Positions 52,150-60,398 of a stretch of 60,694 nucleotides of DNA are shown one piece after another (position 1 is the first letter of the stretch; every line of letters begins with the position of its first letter). The DNA is from Thermoplasmata archaeon. GTDB lineage: Archaea > Thermoplasmatota > Thermoplasmata > Thermoplasmatales > Thermoplasmataceae. The position numbers and the translations under genes were made by a program. The stretch spans positions 1 to 60,694 of the forward strand of contig JAKAQT010000001.1 in assembly GCA_021819605.1 (NCBI GenBank). The letters run 5' to 3'. The notes beneath the pieces were generated by a model. The model saw only the letters and a program-made list of their open reading frames with translations, was not told the DNA's origin and did no database searches.

Positions 52150-52654
52150 AAACTCTCTCCACAAGGCTGTCGGTGATTCTGCCCAGCAGCTCCGGAATGC
52201 CTTCACCGGTCCGCGAGGATACCATCACATAGTCCACTTTTTCCTTTTTTCCAATCTTCTCAATATCCTCAGTCCAGATCTGGGCCTCGTACTTCATGTC
52301 AGATTTTGCACCCACCAGCAGAATCTGGGGTTTCTTCTCAAAAGTCTTGGAATATTTCACTATGTCATGGGCAAAGTCCAGTGATGCAGGGTTTGTGACG
52401 TCCACCAGCACAAGTATGATGTTGGATCCAGGAAGAAACCTTTCCGCCTCCGGCCCGTCAGATATTTCCTGAAGTAGAAGATCAGCTGATATCTTGGTGC
52501 CGTCCCGATCAACAACAAGACGCTTCCTGGAAAGCAGTTTTGAAGCTGAACCAGGGCTGTCAGAATCGTATACTACCCGGGATATAAGGGCACTTTTGCC
52601 GGTACCTTTGCCTCCGGCAACACTAACTTTCCAGGCGACACGATCCATGACCAT
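52124..52654 (-). CDS. Ras-like small GTPase, divergent
   Basis: 176 residues. P-loop GGKGTGKSALISRV (about 15-28), a switch-region region with LQEISDGPEAERF where Ras has DTAGQE, and NKxD/SAK-like AKSD and SSRTGEG. The G3 Asp is missing and the position of Ras Gln61 is Pro, so GTP hydrolysis may be atypical. It is likely archaeal Ras/Rab-like; the partner is unknown. A TATA-like ACTATAAG is centred about 28 nt before the ATG at 52654 (ATG 52648 is the alternative). Its end overlaps endA. Confidence 0.75.
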   Translation of the reverse strand: MVMDRVAWKVSVAGGKGTGKSALISRVVYDSDSPGSASKLLSRKRLVVDRDGTKISADLLLQEISDGPEAERFLPGSNIILVLVDVTNPASLDFAHDIVKYSKTFEKKPQILLVGAKSDMKYEAQIWTEDIEKIGKKEKVDYVMVSSRTGEGIPELLGRITDSLVERVYAKRQRTA

Positions 52655-53020
52655 TGGCAATTGATTAGGAGGATTTTCTTATAGTTTTTGCTGGTGAAAT
52701 CTCGGTTCGATGCAAATTGCCGCCGCAGTATAGAAAGTTACAAATACGGTATGCTCTGTTTCGATATTTCCACGGAAATATCATGAATTTTTCTCAACTT
52801 GACTGCAGGGAAGTCTGTATTATTAAGGCATTCTGGGTGACTCTGTGTTCACCGACGTTTTGACGCTATTCAACATTCGCTATTGATCACTGCTCTGGAG
52901 GGGCGCCATATTGTTGCATCTCAATGTAATATTCTGTCAACCGTGTAAAATGTTGGCTCTGACAATGATTCGCACTGAATAGGTTTATTAACTTTTTGGG
53001 CATACTTGGATGGTGACATT
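52655..53020. other. Long intergenic region with a perfect dyad, between the GTPase and aminotransferase genes
   Basis: About 365 nt without a supported gene. It holds a 20-bp perfect dyad with arms GATATTTCC (52763-52771) and GGAAATATC (52774-52782) around AC, and a 5-bp hairpin (GGTGA/TCACC, about 52836-52853). The right end, near 52981-52990 (GTTTATTAA), is the TATA-like element for the aminotransferase gene. I found no RNA gene signature. Confidence 0.4.
52763..52782. repeat. Perfect 20-bp dyad
   Basis: GATATTTCC, spacer AC, GGAAATATC is an exact inverted repeat, well separated from any gene. It would suit a dimeric regulator or a small RNA hairpin. Confidence 0.5.
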
Positions 53021-54229
53021 ATGGAATTCAAGTTTTCAGATAACCTGAAGAATATGAAGCCTTCCGAGATAAGGGAACTCCTTAAATATGCAACCAACAA
53101 GAATCTCATATCATTTGGTGGAGGCATGCCCAATCCCGAAACGTTTCCAATGGCAGACCTAAAGTCCATTATGGATGACGTGATGAATCAGTATGGGACA
53201 ATGGCGCTGCAGTATGGAAACACCGGCGGCCTTAACGAGCTGCGCACAGAAATAGTGCGCCTTGTCAGGGAAACTGAAAACATAAAGAGTTCCGAATCGC
53301 AGGTCCTTGTCACAGCCGGGTCACAGCAGGGGCTCTATGAGTTAGCAAAGATACTTGTGAATCCTGGTGACGCAATAATTACGGAAGAGCCGACGTACGT
53401 TGGCGCCATATCTGCCTTTGACGCAAATGAGGCTGATATGCATTCCATTCCAATGGACGAAAATGGCCTCAAGACAGAACTGGTTGAAGCCGAAATCAAG
53501 AAACTCATATCAAAGGGAAAGAAACCCAAGTTCATCTACACAATACCAACATTCCAGAACCCTACCGGGGTAACCATGAGCCTGGACAGAAGGCGCCACC
53601 TCATAGAGATTTCTCAGAAATACCAGGTTCCCCTGGTGGAGGACAACCCGTACGGGGAGCTCAGGTATGATGGGGAGAGGATACCATCCCTTAAATCGCT
53701 CGACCCGGATGTCATTTATCTGGGGACATTCTCCAAGATAATGTGTCCAGGACTCAGGATGGGCTTCACAGTGGCACCCGAGTCTTTCATCTCAAGAGTG
53801 AACCTTCTGAAGCAGGCTCTTGATCTGTCCTCCAGCACCTTCAGCCAGTTTGTGGCGTGGCAGTACCTTGCCAGAGACGAGGTAAAGAAGCAGATTCCCA
53901 AGACAATCAAACTGTACAGGAGAAAGAGGGATACCATGTTCAAGGCACTTGAACAGTATTTTCCGGAGGGATCAAGCTGGTCAAAACCGCTTGGTGGAAT
54001 GTTCCTATGGGCCACAGTTGATTCCAGGATAAACACTACGGATATGCTGCAGGATGCCATACAGGATGGTGTAGCCTATGTCAGCGGAAACGCTTTCTCT
54101 CCGGCCAGGAACCAGGCAAACAGCATGAGGCTGAACTTCACGTTCTCCGAAGATGAACAGATTTACGAGGGAATCAGGAGGCTCGCTTCTGTACTGGAGA
54201 AGAAAATGTCCGTGCTTCAGCCCCAGTAG
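53021..54229 (+). CDS. PLP-dependent aminotransferase, class I (LysN/ARO8/kynurenine-like)
   Basis: 402 residues of fold-type I aminotransferase with ISFGGGMPNPETFP (about 26-39), VTAGSQQGLYELAKIL, PTFQNPTGV (about 176-184), VEDNPYGELRYDG (about 206-218), and the PLP lysine in TFSKIMCPGLRMG (about 235-247). Typical substrates are 2-aminoadipate, aromatic or branched-chain amino acids; the exact one is not determined. Start is ATG 53021, the longer reading from 53006 being upstream of it and inconsistent with the TATA-like GTTTATTAA about 30 nt upstream. It is followed after 12 nt by the PPAT-DUF84 gene. Confidence 0.88.
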   Translation: MEFKFSDNLKNMKPSEIRELLKYATNKNLISFGGGMPNPETFPMADLKSIMDDVMNQYGTMALQYGNTGGLNELRTEIVRLVRETENIKSSESQVLVTAGSQQGLYELAKILVNPGDAIITEEPTYVGAISAFDANEADMHSIPMDENGLKTELVEAEIKKLISKGKKPKFIYTIPTFQNPTGVTMSLDRRRHLIEISQKYQVPLVEDNPYGELRYDGERIPSLKSLDPDVIYLGTFSKIMCPGLRMGFTVAPESFISRVNLLKQALDLSSSTFSQFVAWQYLARDEVKKQIPKTIKLYRRKRDTMFKALEQYFPEGSSWSKPLGGMFLWATVDSRINTTDMLQDAIQDGVAYVSGNAFSPARNQANSMRLNFTFSEDEQIYEGIRRLASVLEKKMSVLQPQ

Positions 54230-54241
54230 GCTGATAACACC

Positions 54242-55228
54242 ATGATCACAGTATTGGGCGGATCTTTCACAAGATTCCACAAAGGGCATAAGCTGATGCT
54301 CGATGCCGCAATCAGGACAGGAAACCACCTGATTGTGGGTCTTGCATCAGATGATTTTCTTAAGAGCCACAAGGCGTATGACGCTCCCAAATATTCTGTT
54401 AGAAAGCGCGCTCTTGATAACTATATATCCCGCTTTACGTCGGATTATGAGATATATCCTCTTGATTCGAGAAACGGGAACGCCGATTCTTCAGCTGAAT
54501 ACGATGCCATTGTTGTATCAAGGGAAACCCGTGCCCAGGCTGAAGCAATAAATTCGTCAAGGATCCAGAAAGGGCTCAAGCCACTGAGGATCGTGGAAGT
54601 GCCCATTGCTCTGGCAGAAGATCTTTTTCCAATAAGTTCCAGCAGGATTGTGAGAGGAGAAATCAGGGCAAACGGCCGGCGGGTTACGCCAGTCCTCATA
54701 GGAATATCCACTGCCAACAGCCTCAAGGTCATGGCTCTGGATAGATATATCTCTAAGGTTATGAGAAATTATGAAATCTTTCGCAATCAGGAGTATGAAC
54801 TGGAGACAGATCAGCCACTTGGCACCGACACCCAGATAAATGCAATGAAGAGGGCCCAGGCCGCCCTGGGGTCACGGGACTATGGCGTTGGTGTTGAATC
54901 CGGTGTATATATGGATCGGGTTACGGGAAGCGTGATTGACATCCATTACTGTGTGGTCATTGACAGATATTCCAGGGTTACAGTGGGTACTGGAAGCGGC
55001 TTCGCGGTTCCAGAGGACATTGTCAGGGGAATCAGGAACGGGCTTACGGAATCTCAGGCTTTTGTAGAATCCTATGGCGGCACGGATCCTGGATCAACTT
55101 CCGGTATTGCAGGAATAATCTCGGGCAACAGGATCACCAGACAGGAACTTGTTTATGAGGCCATCAGAAATGCATTCATCCCAAGAACAGGTGCTTCATT
55201 CTATGGTCTGGATGAAAAGATCCAGTGA
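54242..55228 (+). CDS. Fusion of phosphopantetheine adenylyltransferase and DUF84 NTPase
   Basis: 328 residues. The N-terminal part (about 1-155) is archaeal PPAT: LGGSFTRFHKGHKLML (HxGH-type), KYSVRKRAL, VVSRETRAQAEAIN and ISSSRIVRGEI. It adenylates 4'-phosphopantetheine in CoA synthesis. The C-terminal part (about 155-328) is a DUF84/YjjX-type house-cleaning NTPase: VLIGISTANSLKVMALDRYI, GTDTQINAMKRAQAAL and YGVGVESGVY. The fusion is a single uninterrupted frame. DUF84 proteins hydrolyse ITP/XTP-like nucleotides. I recall PPAT-DUF84 fusions in related archaea but cannot check. It follows the aminotransferase gene closely. Confidence 0.88.
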   Translation: MITVLGGSFTRFHKGHKLMLDAAIRTGNHLIVGLASDDFLKSHKAYDAPKYSVRKRALDNYISRFTSDYEIYPLDSRNGNADSSAEYDAIVVSRETRAQAEAINSSRIQKGLKPLRIVEVPIALAEDLFPISSSRIVRGEIRANGRRVTPVLIGISTANSLKVMALDRYISKVMRNYEIFRNQEYELETDQPLGTDTQINAMKRAQAALGSRDYGVGVESGVYMDRVTGSVIDIHYCVVIDRYSRVTVGTGSGFAVPEDIVRGIRNGLTESQAFVESYGGTDPGSTSGIAGIISGNRITRQELVYEAIRNAFIPRTGASFYGLDEKIQ

Positions 55229-55336
55229 ATTTTGGCACTGTGTATCGGTGCCATTAGGCTTCCTCCGGCCCTTAAAAGTGTTCCTGCACATCTACATAAC
55301 GGTTAAGTATGGGGAAGCCATTAAAAAAAGAGCATA

Positions 55337-55636
55337 ATGGTTACTAAGGAGGAAATTCTGGAACAACTGAAACAGGTTTCAGATCCGGAAATAGGCATGG
55401 ACGTGGTTAACCTTGGTCTCGTTTATGATGTGGAGATCAATGGTGACAGGGTCTATATTAAGATGACAATGACCGCACCCACGTGCCCGGTTACGCCATG
55501 GATACTTTCTGAAGCTCAGAGGATAGTGGAGAACATGGAGGGTGTCGAGGCTGCAGATATAGAGCTTGTATGGGACCCGCCATGGAATCCTTCAATGATG
55601 ACCGATGAGGCCAAGGAAGCCCTGAATATGACATAG
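55337..55636 (+). CDS. MIP18/DUF59-type iron-sulfur assembly protein
   Basis: 99 residues. DUF59: KQVSDPEIGMDVVNLGLVYDVEING (about 13-37) and TAPTCPVTPWILSEAQRIV with the conserved Cys (about 54-58). These proteins help assemble or transfer Fe-S clusters, by analogy with SufT, PaaD and MIP18. Fe-S clients here include ABCE1, MqnC/E and AOR. The start follows AAAAAAGAG, about 105 nt after the preceding gene. Confidence 0.88.
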   Translation: MVTKEEILEQLKQVSDPEIGMDVVNLGLVYDVEINGDRVYIKMTMTAPTCPVTPWILSEAQRIVENMEGVEAADIELVWDPPWNPSMMTDEAKEALNMT

Positions 55637-55747
55637 GATTCCAGCTAGCGGCGGGGCTTATCTGAGCATATTATTATCATTCGGGAATTCGCCTTTTTAT
55701 TTCTTGTGAGGGCTGAGATTTTGTCATGAAACGACGCACCTTTAAAT

Positions 55748-55775
55748 ACCCTTTTTATATAGTGAACGAAAGGGT
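55748..55775 (+). promoter_or_regulatory. TBP gene promoter with a flanking dyad
   Basis: TTTTTATATAG (55752-55762) is the TATA-like box, centred about 24 nt before the ATG at 55781. ACCCTTT (55748-55754) and AAAGGGT (55769-55775) are exact reverse complements on either side of it, extended imperfectly by AAATA/TTATTT. The dyad encloses the promoter and could be an operator for autoregulation. Confidence 0.5.
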
Positions 55776-55780
55776 TATTT

Positions 55781-56335
55781 ATGAGCGAGAGAGAAAAGAT
55801 TACAGTGGAAAACATCGTGGCTTCTACGTCACTGGCGGAACATCTTGATCTGAGCAGGATCGCACTTGCACTTGAGGGATCGGAATACGAACCTGAACAG
55901 TTTCCTGGCCTTATCTACCGTCTGCATGAGCCAAAGACAGCTGTCCTCATATTCAGAAGCGGCAAGGTCAACTGCACAGGTGCCAAGAATCTTGCAAATG
56001 TGAAGCTCACAATCGACACAATAATCCAGAAGCTGAAAAAGGCCGGTATTGAAGTATATGACAACCCGGATATCGTTGTCCAGAACATAGTTGCAGTGTA
56101 TGATCTCGAGGCGGAACTCAACCTCACGGATATTGCCATGTCACTTGGGCTGGAGAACGTGGAGTATGAGCCGGAGCAATTCCCGGGCCTTGTCTACAGG
56201 GTCGAGGAGCCCAAGGTGGTTCTTCTGCTTTTCGGGTCCGGTAAGGTGGTCTGTACCGGCGCCAAGGAAGAAAGCGAGATTGAGCAGGCCGTCATAAAGG
56301 TGAAGAAGGAACTTCAGAAAGTTGGCCTGATCTGA
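55781..56335 (+). CDS. tbp: TATA-binding protein
   Basis: 184 residues with the two-repeat TBP fold: repeat 1 (about 7-92, EPEQFPGLIYRLHEPKTAVLIF, GKVNCTGAK) and repeat 2 (about 98-184, EPEQFPGLVYRVEEPKVVLLLF, GKVVCTGAK). It binds TATA boxes with TFB and recruits RNA polymerase. The leaderless start is 24 nt after its own TATA box. The stop abuts the stop of truD on the opposite strand, both within TGATCA. Confidence 0.97.
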   Translation: MSEREKITVENIVASTSLAEHLDLSRIALALEGSEYEPEQFPGLIYRLHEPKTAVLIFRSGKVNCTGAKNLANVKLTIDTIIQKLKKAGIEVYDNPDIVVQNIVAVYDLEAELNLTDIAMSLGLENVEYEPEQFPGLVYRVEEPKVVLLLFGSGKVVCTGAKEESEIEQAVIKVKKELQKVGLI

Positions 56336-57559
56336 TCACCAGGTCATATTATTTTTCAGAATTTCCCTTATGAGGGATGTTGCATAAATCCCTCTGCCTA
56401 GGTTGAATTCCATTATTCCATCACTTTTAATGGAAAGGTCTGACTGAAAGCAGGACACAATCCTTCTTTCTCCGGATGATGAAAATTCCGGATACCATCG
56501 GAGACGGAACATTCCGGGATTCACGCCCTCTTCTTCAAGTACATTCTTTTCGAACTCACCCTGTGGGCCATCCGTCAAATGGGTATCAAATCCTATGAGT
56601 GGCGCGGAAGGCCGAAGCCTGTTCTGCCTCACCGCGTCTTCCAGGATTCCCCGGTTCATTGAGTTGACCCTGATCTCCTTCCTTGTGTCGCTGTTGAAAA
56701 GTCCATCAACAGGATAGAGAACATCGCCTTCATTGACAGAGTTGATTCCAAGCTCCCTGATGCGCATGGATACGATTCTGTTGAAGAGATAGGACTGATA
56801 TGCATGAACGAACATCATTCCCAGATTCCTTGGGAACGCAGCCAGTGATCCCCTGAGGGTTCCATGCTCCAGCATGTAGCCAAGAAGTGTTCTCTCAAAG
56901 TTCAGATGCATGGGAAATTCCTTCAGCGCCAGTCTGGCATCCATGGTGGAGGCAAAAGCCCTCCTGTAGTATTCTGTGTCTATGTCGGGATCATATATGT
57001 ATTCCAGGGCGGCCTCATCGTCCTTTCCCTCAACAAGCAGTTTTCCAACCCGGTGGGTGTTGGTCCTGATGCTGCCGAAACGCTGAAGACCGAAATAATT
57101 TGGAAACCCACCTGAGGACTTGAGTTCATCAACCACATCACCAAGTGAACCTACGCCTTCGCCATCCGGGTGAAGGTTCACGGTGAACCTGTTGCCCATA
57201 AGATCGCCAAGCGCAAGCATCCTGTCTGTTCTGAACCAGTCCAGGATTTCACAGTCCGATATTCTGATGGCGGATGGGTCAAAATCATGGTTTATGCTGA
57301 AATACTGCGTGGTCACAGCGTGTTTATCCTTGGTTCCACAGTAGGTTATGCGCTTGTGGCTTATGTGGAGTTCCCGGGCCAGGAAGATTATGAACCGGTT
57401 TGTATCCCATTCCCTGAGTTTTGCCCTGATGACAATGTATTTGCCCCTGTCTGATCTGCGGACTTCATTTGGAATCTCCTCCACAAGAAAATCCTCCGGG
57501 GCCTGTTTGAAAACGCCCCTGAGCGGCTTTATGTCGGTTGCATAACTTTCCATGCCCAC
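56336..57559 (-). CDS. truD: tRNA pseudouridine synthase D
   Basis: 407 residues. It converts U13 of tRNAs to pseudouridine. Family marks include FLVEEIPNEV (about 24-33), YCGTKDKHAVTTQYFS with the catalytic Asp (about 73-88), PNYFGLQRFGSIRTNTHRVG and NLGMMFVHAYQSYLFNRIVS. The TRUD insert domain lies in the middle. It converges with the TBP gene without any spacer. Confidence 0.94.
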   Translation of the reverse strand: MGMESYATDIKPLRGVFKQAPEDFLVEEIPNEVRRSDRGKYIVIRAKLREWDTNRFIIFLARELHISHKRITYCGTKDKHAVTTQYFSINHDFDPSAIRISDCEILDWFRTDRMLALGDLMGNRFTVNLHPDGEGVGSLGDVVDELKSSGGFPNYFGLQRFGSIRTNTHRVGKLLVEGKDDEAALEYIYDPDIDTEYYRRAFASTMDARLALKEFPMHLNFERTLLGYMLEHGTLRGSLAAFPRNLGMMFVHAYQSYLFNRIVSMRIRELGINSVNEGDVLYPVDGLFNSDTRKEIRVNSMNRGILEDAVRQNRLRPSAPLIGFDTHLTDGPQGEFEKNVLEEEGVNPGMFRLRWYPEFSSSGERRIVSCFQSDLSIKSDGIMEFNLGRGIYATSLIREILKNNMTW

Positions 57560-57581
57560 CGACAGTTCTTGTTCAGGCGGG

Positions 57582-58691
57582 TCAAGCTTGGTAATGGCCT
57601 ATCACTCTGTACAGGTTATCTCTCTCTACAGCTTCCATCCCAATCTGGTTCAACCCGTTTATTATGGCATCCTTCCTGAGGTTGCCCACCTGCTTTCCGG
57701 TGGCAGGAATTACCTTCTCATCGTATATGGTGCCGCCCCAGTCATTTGCCCCGAAGAGTACTGACATCTGCCCCATCTGGATTCCATTGGTCAGCCATGA
57801 ACTCTGAATTGTTGGGATGGAATTATTCAGGACAATTCTGGATATTGCTATATTGCGAAGGACGTCTGCGCCGCCGACCCGGTACATCACTGTGCCCGAC
57901 TTCTGAAGCTGGGTATTGCCCGGTTCAAAGTTCCACGGAGTGAAGCTCAAGAATCCGTTGTATTTGCTCTGAAGATCAACAAGAGCAAGCAGATGATCCG
58001 CTTTGTGGCGTGATTCCTCAACATGCCCAAACATCATGGTGGCAGAGCTGTGGACGCCAAGCCTGTGAGCAGTTTCCATCACTTCAAGCCACTGCTTCCC
58101 GCTTCCTTTTGGCCTGCCGAGAACCTTCCTGACCTCATCGTCAAATATTTCGGCACCTGCGCCAGGTATTGATTGCATGCCAGCTTCCACAAGTGATTTT
58201 ATGATATCTGCTACACTTGTATGCTCCTTTCTGGCAATAAACGAAATCTCTGACGTGGAAAGTCCATGAATCCCCAGATCCGGATAAGCTTCATGAATTG
58301 AGCGGAAAAGATCGGTATAGTATTCAAGGGGAAGGGCAGGATTCACTCCTCCCTGTATCAGCAACTGTGTGATATGGAAGTTCCTGTAGTATGGCTCAAT
58401 TTCCGTTATGACCTGTTCCTTTGTGAGAAGGAAAGCATCAGATTCCGTGCCCGTTCTGTAAAATGCACAGAAATTGCATCTGACATTGCATATGTTGGTG
58501 TAATTCAGTATCATGTTGGATACGAACGAAACGGTATTTCCTGATTTCTCCTGTGCAAGGATTCTGGCAGCCTGGCCCAGAGAGTTGAGGTCTGCTTCAT
58601 CATACATGAAAATAATATCGTCCCTGGTGGGTATCTCACCACTCTGTACGCTTCTCAGAATATCATCAACCTGGTCAGGCTGTTTGAGCAT
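57582..58691 (-). CDS. mqnC: Radical SAM cyclic dehypoxanthinyl futalosine synthase
   Basis: 369 residues. It catalyses the cyclisation step of the futalosine menaquinone pathway. The radical SAM cluster motif is CNVRCNFCAF (CxxxCxxC, about 70-79), and QGGVNPALPLEYYTDLFRSI and PGAGAEIFDDEVRKVL are MqnC-type. TATA-like GATTAATAG (about 58712-58720) precedes the ATG at 58691. Another radical SAM enzyme (MqnE) is divergent from it 290 nt away. Confidence 0.92.
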   Translation of the reverse strand: MLKQPDQVDDILRSVQSGEIPTRDDIIFMYDEADLNSLGQAARILAQEKSGNTVSFVSNMILNYTNICNVRCNFCAFYRTGTESDAFLLTKEQVITEIEPYYRNFHITQLLIQGGVNPALPLEYYTDLFRSIHEAYPDLGIHGLSTSEISFIARKEHTSVADIIKSLVEAGMQSIPGAGAEIFDDEVRKVLGRPKGSGKQWLEVMETAHRLGVHSSATMMFGHVEESRHKADHLLALVDLQSKYNGFLSFTPWNFEPGNTQLQKSGTVMYRVGGADVLRNIAISRIVLNNSIPTIQSSWLTNGIQMGQMSVLFGANDWGGTIYDEKVIPATGKQVGNLRKDAIINGLNQIGMEAVERDNLYRVIGHYQA

Positions 58692-58980
58692 AGTCCTTTA
58701 TTGATAATGACTATTAATCCTTTGGCAAATTGTTCCGGTTGCTGTAAGGATAGAGCCCCAATGGATTCTGCTATGTCAGGGTCATTAACTCTGCTGGGTA
58801 CACAAAATCACCGTTAAACCAGGATCAAGCAGGATGATGCATGGTTCTGAGCAGTTTTATGCCTTCTGTAGTCTGGTGAATAATTGCGCAGTGCATGCTG
58901 CAACGGAAGAGAATCAATACCAGAGGGCGTGAAAATGAATCCACTAGAAATGGTTAATTACAATCAGGTAATTTTGAACA
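58692..58980. other. Divergent gap between mqnC and mqnE
   Basis: 289 nt. Both ends hold promoter elements: GATTAATAG near 58716 for mqnC (minus), and GGTTAATTAC near 58952-58961, about 25 nt before the mqnE ATG. Between them are only two very short plus-strand frames (58834-58932 and a 31-codon one from 58935) that I do not support. Confidence 0.45.
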
Positions 58981-60096
58981 ATGGAAGGTTTTTCCCAGTA
59001 TCCTCTGGATTACTGGACAGAGCAGATTAGGGCTGGCTACCCCCTTTCCTTCAAGGAAGGAGTTGCCATGGAGAAGGACTTGAATCTTTACCAGCTTATG
59101 AAACTGGCAAACAATCTCACGTCTGTGCAGGTTGGCAATGTGGTCTCATATGCCGTATCATATAATATAAACTATTCAAATTACTGTACCGCGAGCTGTC
59201 CCATATGCGCATTTTATGTTCCAATGAAAATGAAGGGTAAGACAGACAGAGGGTACGAGCTGTCACTGGATCAGATAAGGTCTGAGCTGGGCAAGGCAAA
59301 GGCCGCCGGTGCCACGGAAATCCACATAGTGGGTGGATTCAACAGTGATCTTCCCGTGGAATACTACGAGGAAGTTTTCAGAACAGTCAAGAGGGAGATC
59401 CCCGATATAACTCTCAAGGCGCTTACGATTCCCGAGATTGATTTCATAGCCCGCACAACCGGAAACAGCCTTACCGAGATACTGAGCAGATTCAGGGCCG
59501 CAGGGATGGATGCACATACCGGTGGTGGAGCGGAGATATTTGACGCAGAAGTAAGGAAGCAGATCACAACACCACAGAAAATATCCGGCGAGAAATGGCT
59601 GGAGGATGCAAAGATAATACACAGCATGGGAATACCCGGCAATTCAACAATGACATACGGCCACCTGGAGAAGATCGAGCACATCATAGATCACATAATA
59701 AGGATCAGGGATAACCAGCGTGAAGTGCCAGGATTTCTCTCCTTCATCCCGTTGAAGTTCAGCCCTGACAATACACCTCTCCAGAAAAGTGGAAGGGTCA
59801 GGATGCCAGCATCAGGAGAGACGGACCTGAAGGTCATAGCTCTTGCCAGGATACTTGCGGGGCAGGATATACCTAACATAAGCGTTTACTGGGTCTCACT
59901 GGGCAAGGGAATAGCGCAGGTCGCACTCACTGGAGGCGGCAGTGATCTTGTTGGCACAGCATTCAGCGAGAAGATATTCGGGGCTACAGACCGGAAAGAG
60001 GGTACAAGCGTTGAGGAACTGAATGAACTTGTCAGGCAGATTGGAAAGATACCAGCCCAGAGAGACACATTCTACAGGATAAAAAATTATTTTTAG
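58981..60096 (+). CDS. mqnE: Radical SAM aminofutalosine synthase
   Basis: 371 residues. It joins the chorismate-derived enolpyruvyl benzoate to SAM, giving aminofutalosine. The radical SAM motif is CTASCPICAFY (about 63-73, CxxxCxxC). IHIVGGFNSDLPVEYYEEVF (about 118-137) and AHTGGGAEIFDAEVRKQI match the MqnE/MqnC family. It shares this fold with the neighbouring MqnC but has the MqnE-type cluster spacing and residues. The ATG at 58981 is about 25 nt after a TTAATTA box. Confidence 0.92.
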   Translation: MEGFSQYPLDYWTEQIRAGYPLSFKEGVAMEKDLNLYQLMKLANNLTSVQVGNVVSYAVSYNINYSNYCTASCPICAFYVPMKMKGKTDRGYELSLDQIRSELGKAKAAGATEIHIVGGFNSDLPVEYYEEVFRTVKREIPDITLKALTIPEIDFIARTTGNSLTEILSRFRAAGMDAHTGGGAEIFDAEVRKQITTPQKISGEKWLEDAKIIHSMGIPGNSTMTYGHLEKIEHIIDHIIRIRDNQREVPGFLSFIPLKFSPDNTPLQKSGRVRMPASGETDLKVIALARILAGQDIPNISVYWVSLGKGIAQVALTGGGSDLVGTAFSEKIFGATDRKEGTSVEELNELVRQIGKIPAQRDTFYRIKNYF

Positions 60097-60110
60097 AATC
60101 CCCCGGATTC
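60096..60110. terminator. Short hairpin between mqnE and the small ORF
   Basis: GAATCC, CCC, GGATTC is an exact 6-bp stem with a 3-nt loop, starting at the last base of the mqnE stop. It lies between convergent genes and overlaps the stop of the small ORF, so it may serve both strands. Confidence 0.45.
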
Positions 60111-60282
60111 AAGGATGCTGCTCTCCCGAGAGTCTGAGGAGAACCCCATGAGCATGGGCCCATGCAGGCACGTTCTCAAGGGCCATAGCTATACCATGGT
60201 GGTAACCTGCCGCAATGGCTGTACCGGCCACAACAGCGCTTCCTGCCGTTAGTACAATTTTTGCCGCAAGTGCGCTCATCAT
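60109..60282 (-). CDS. Small membrane-protein-like ORF, 57 codons, not previously listed
   Basis: ATG 60282 to a stop at 60109-60111, 57 residues. One hydrophobic stretch (about 9-26: IVLTAGSAVVAGTAIAAG) is followed by a His-rich amphipathic tail (YHHGIAM, AWAHAHGV). A TATA-like CTTTAAAG is centred about 27 nt upstream of the ATG, giving the usual leaderless spacing. The reading frame is uninterrupted and codon use looks native. Family unknown; the His pairs could bind metal, but that is inference. Its position between mqnE and mqnA suggests relation to quinone or respiration, though it could be unrelated. Confidence 0.5.
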   Translation of the reverse strand: MMSALAAKIVLTAGSAVVAGTAIAAGYHHGIAMALENVPAWAHAHGVLLRLSGEQHP

Positions 60283-60398
60283 TAGATTATGAATTTGATT
60301 GGGCTTTAAAGTATTCTGGTACAGATCTGCAGTTTCGCCCGACTGCTTTTCAGAATTGTGATGACTGTTACATTTTTGACATTGAGTACGATTACCAT
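60283..60398. promoter_or_regulatory. Gap before mqnA
   Basis: 116 nt. Minus strand: CTTTAAAG near 60305-60312 for the 57-aa ORF. Plus strand: GTTACATTTTT near 60367-60377 is a weak TATA-like element about 25-30 nt before the mqnA ATG. No other feature is evident. Confidence 0.35.

Noticed and set aside
55781..56335. Long near-repeat within the TBP gene
   Set aside because: It is the ordinary two-fold internal repeat of TBP, not a duplication event of interest.
58834..59030. Two very short plus-strand frames between mqnC and mqnE
   Set aside because: About 32 and 31 codons; the second overlaps the mqnE start in another frame, and neither has codon or promoter support.
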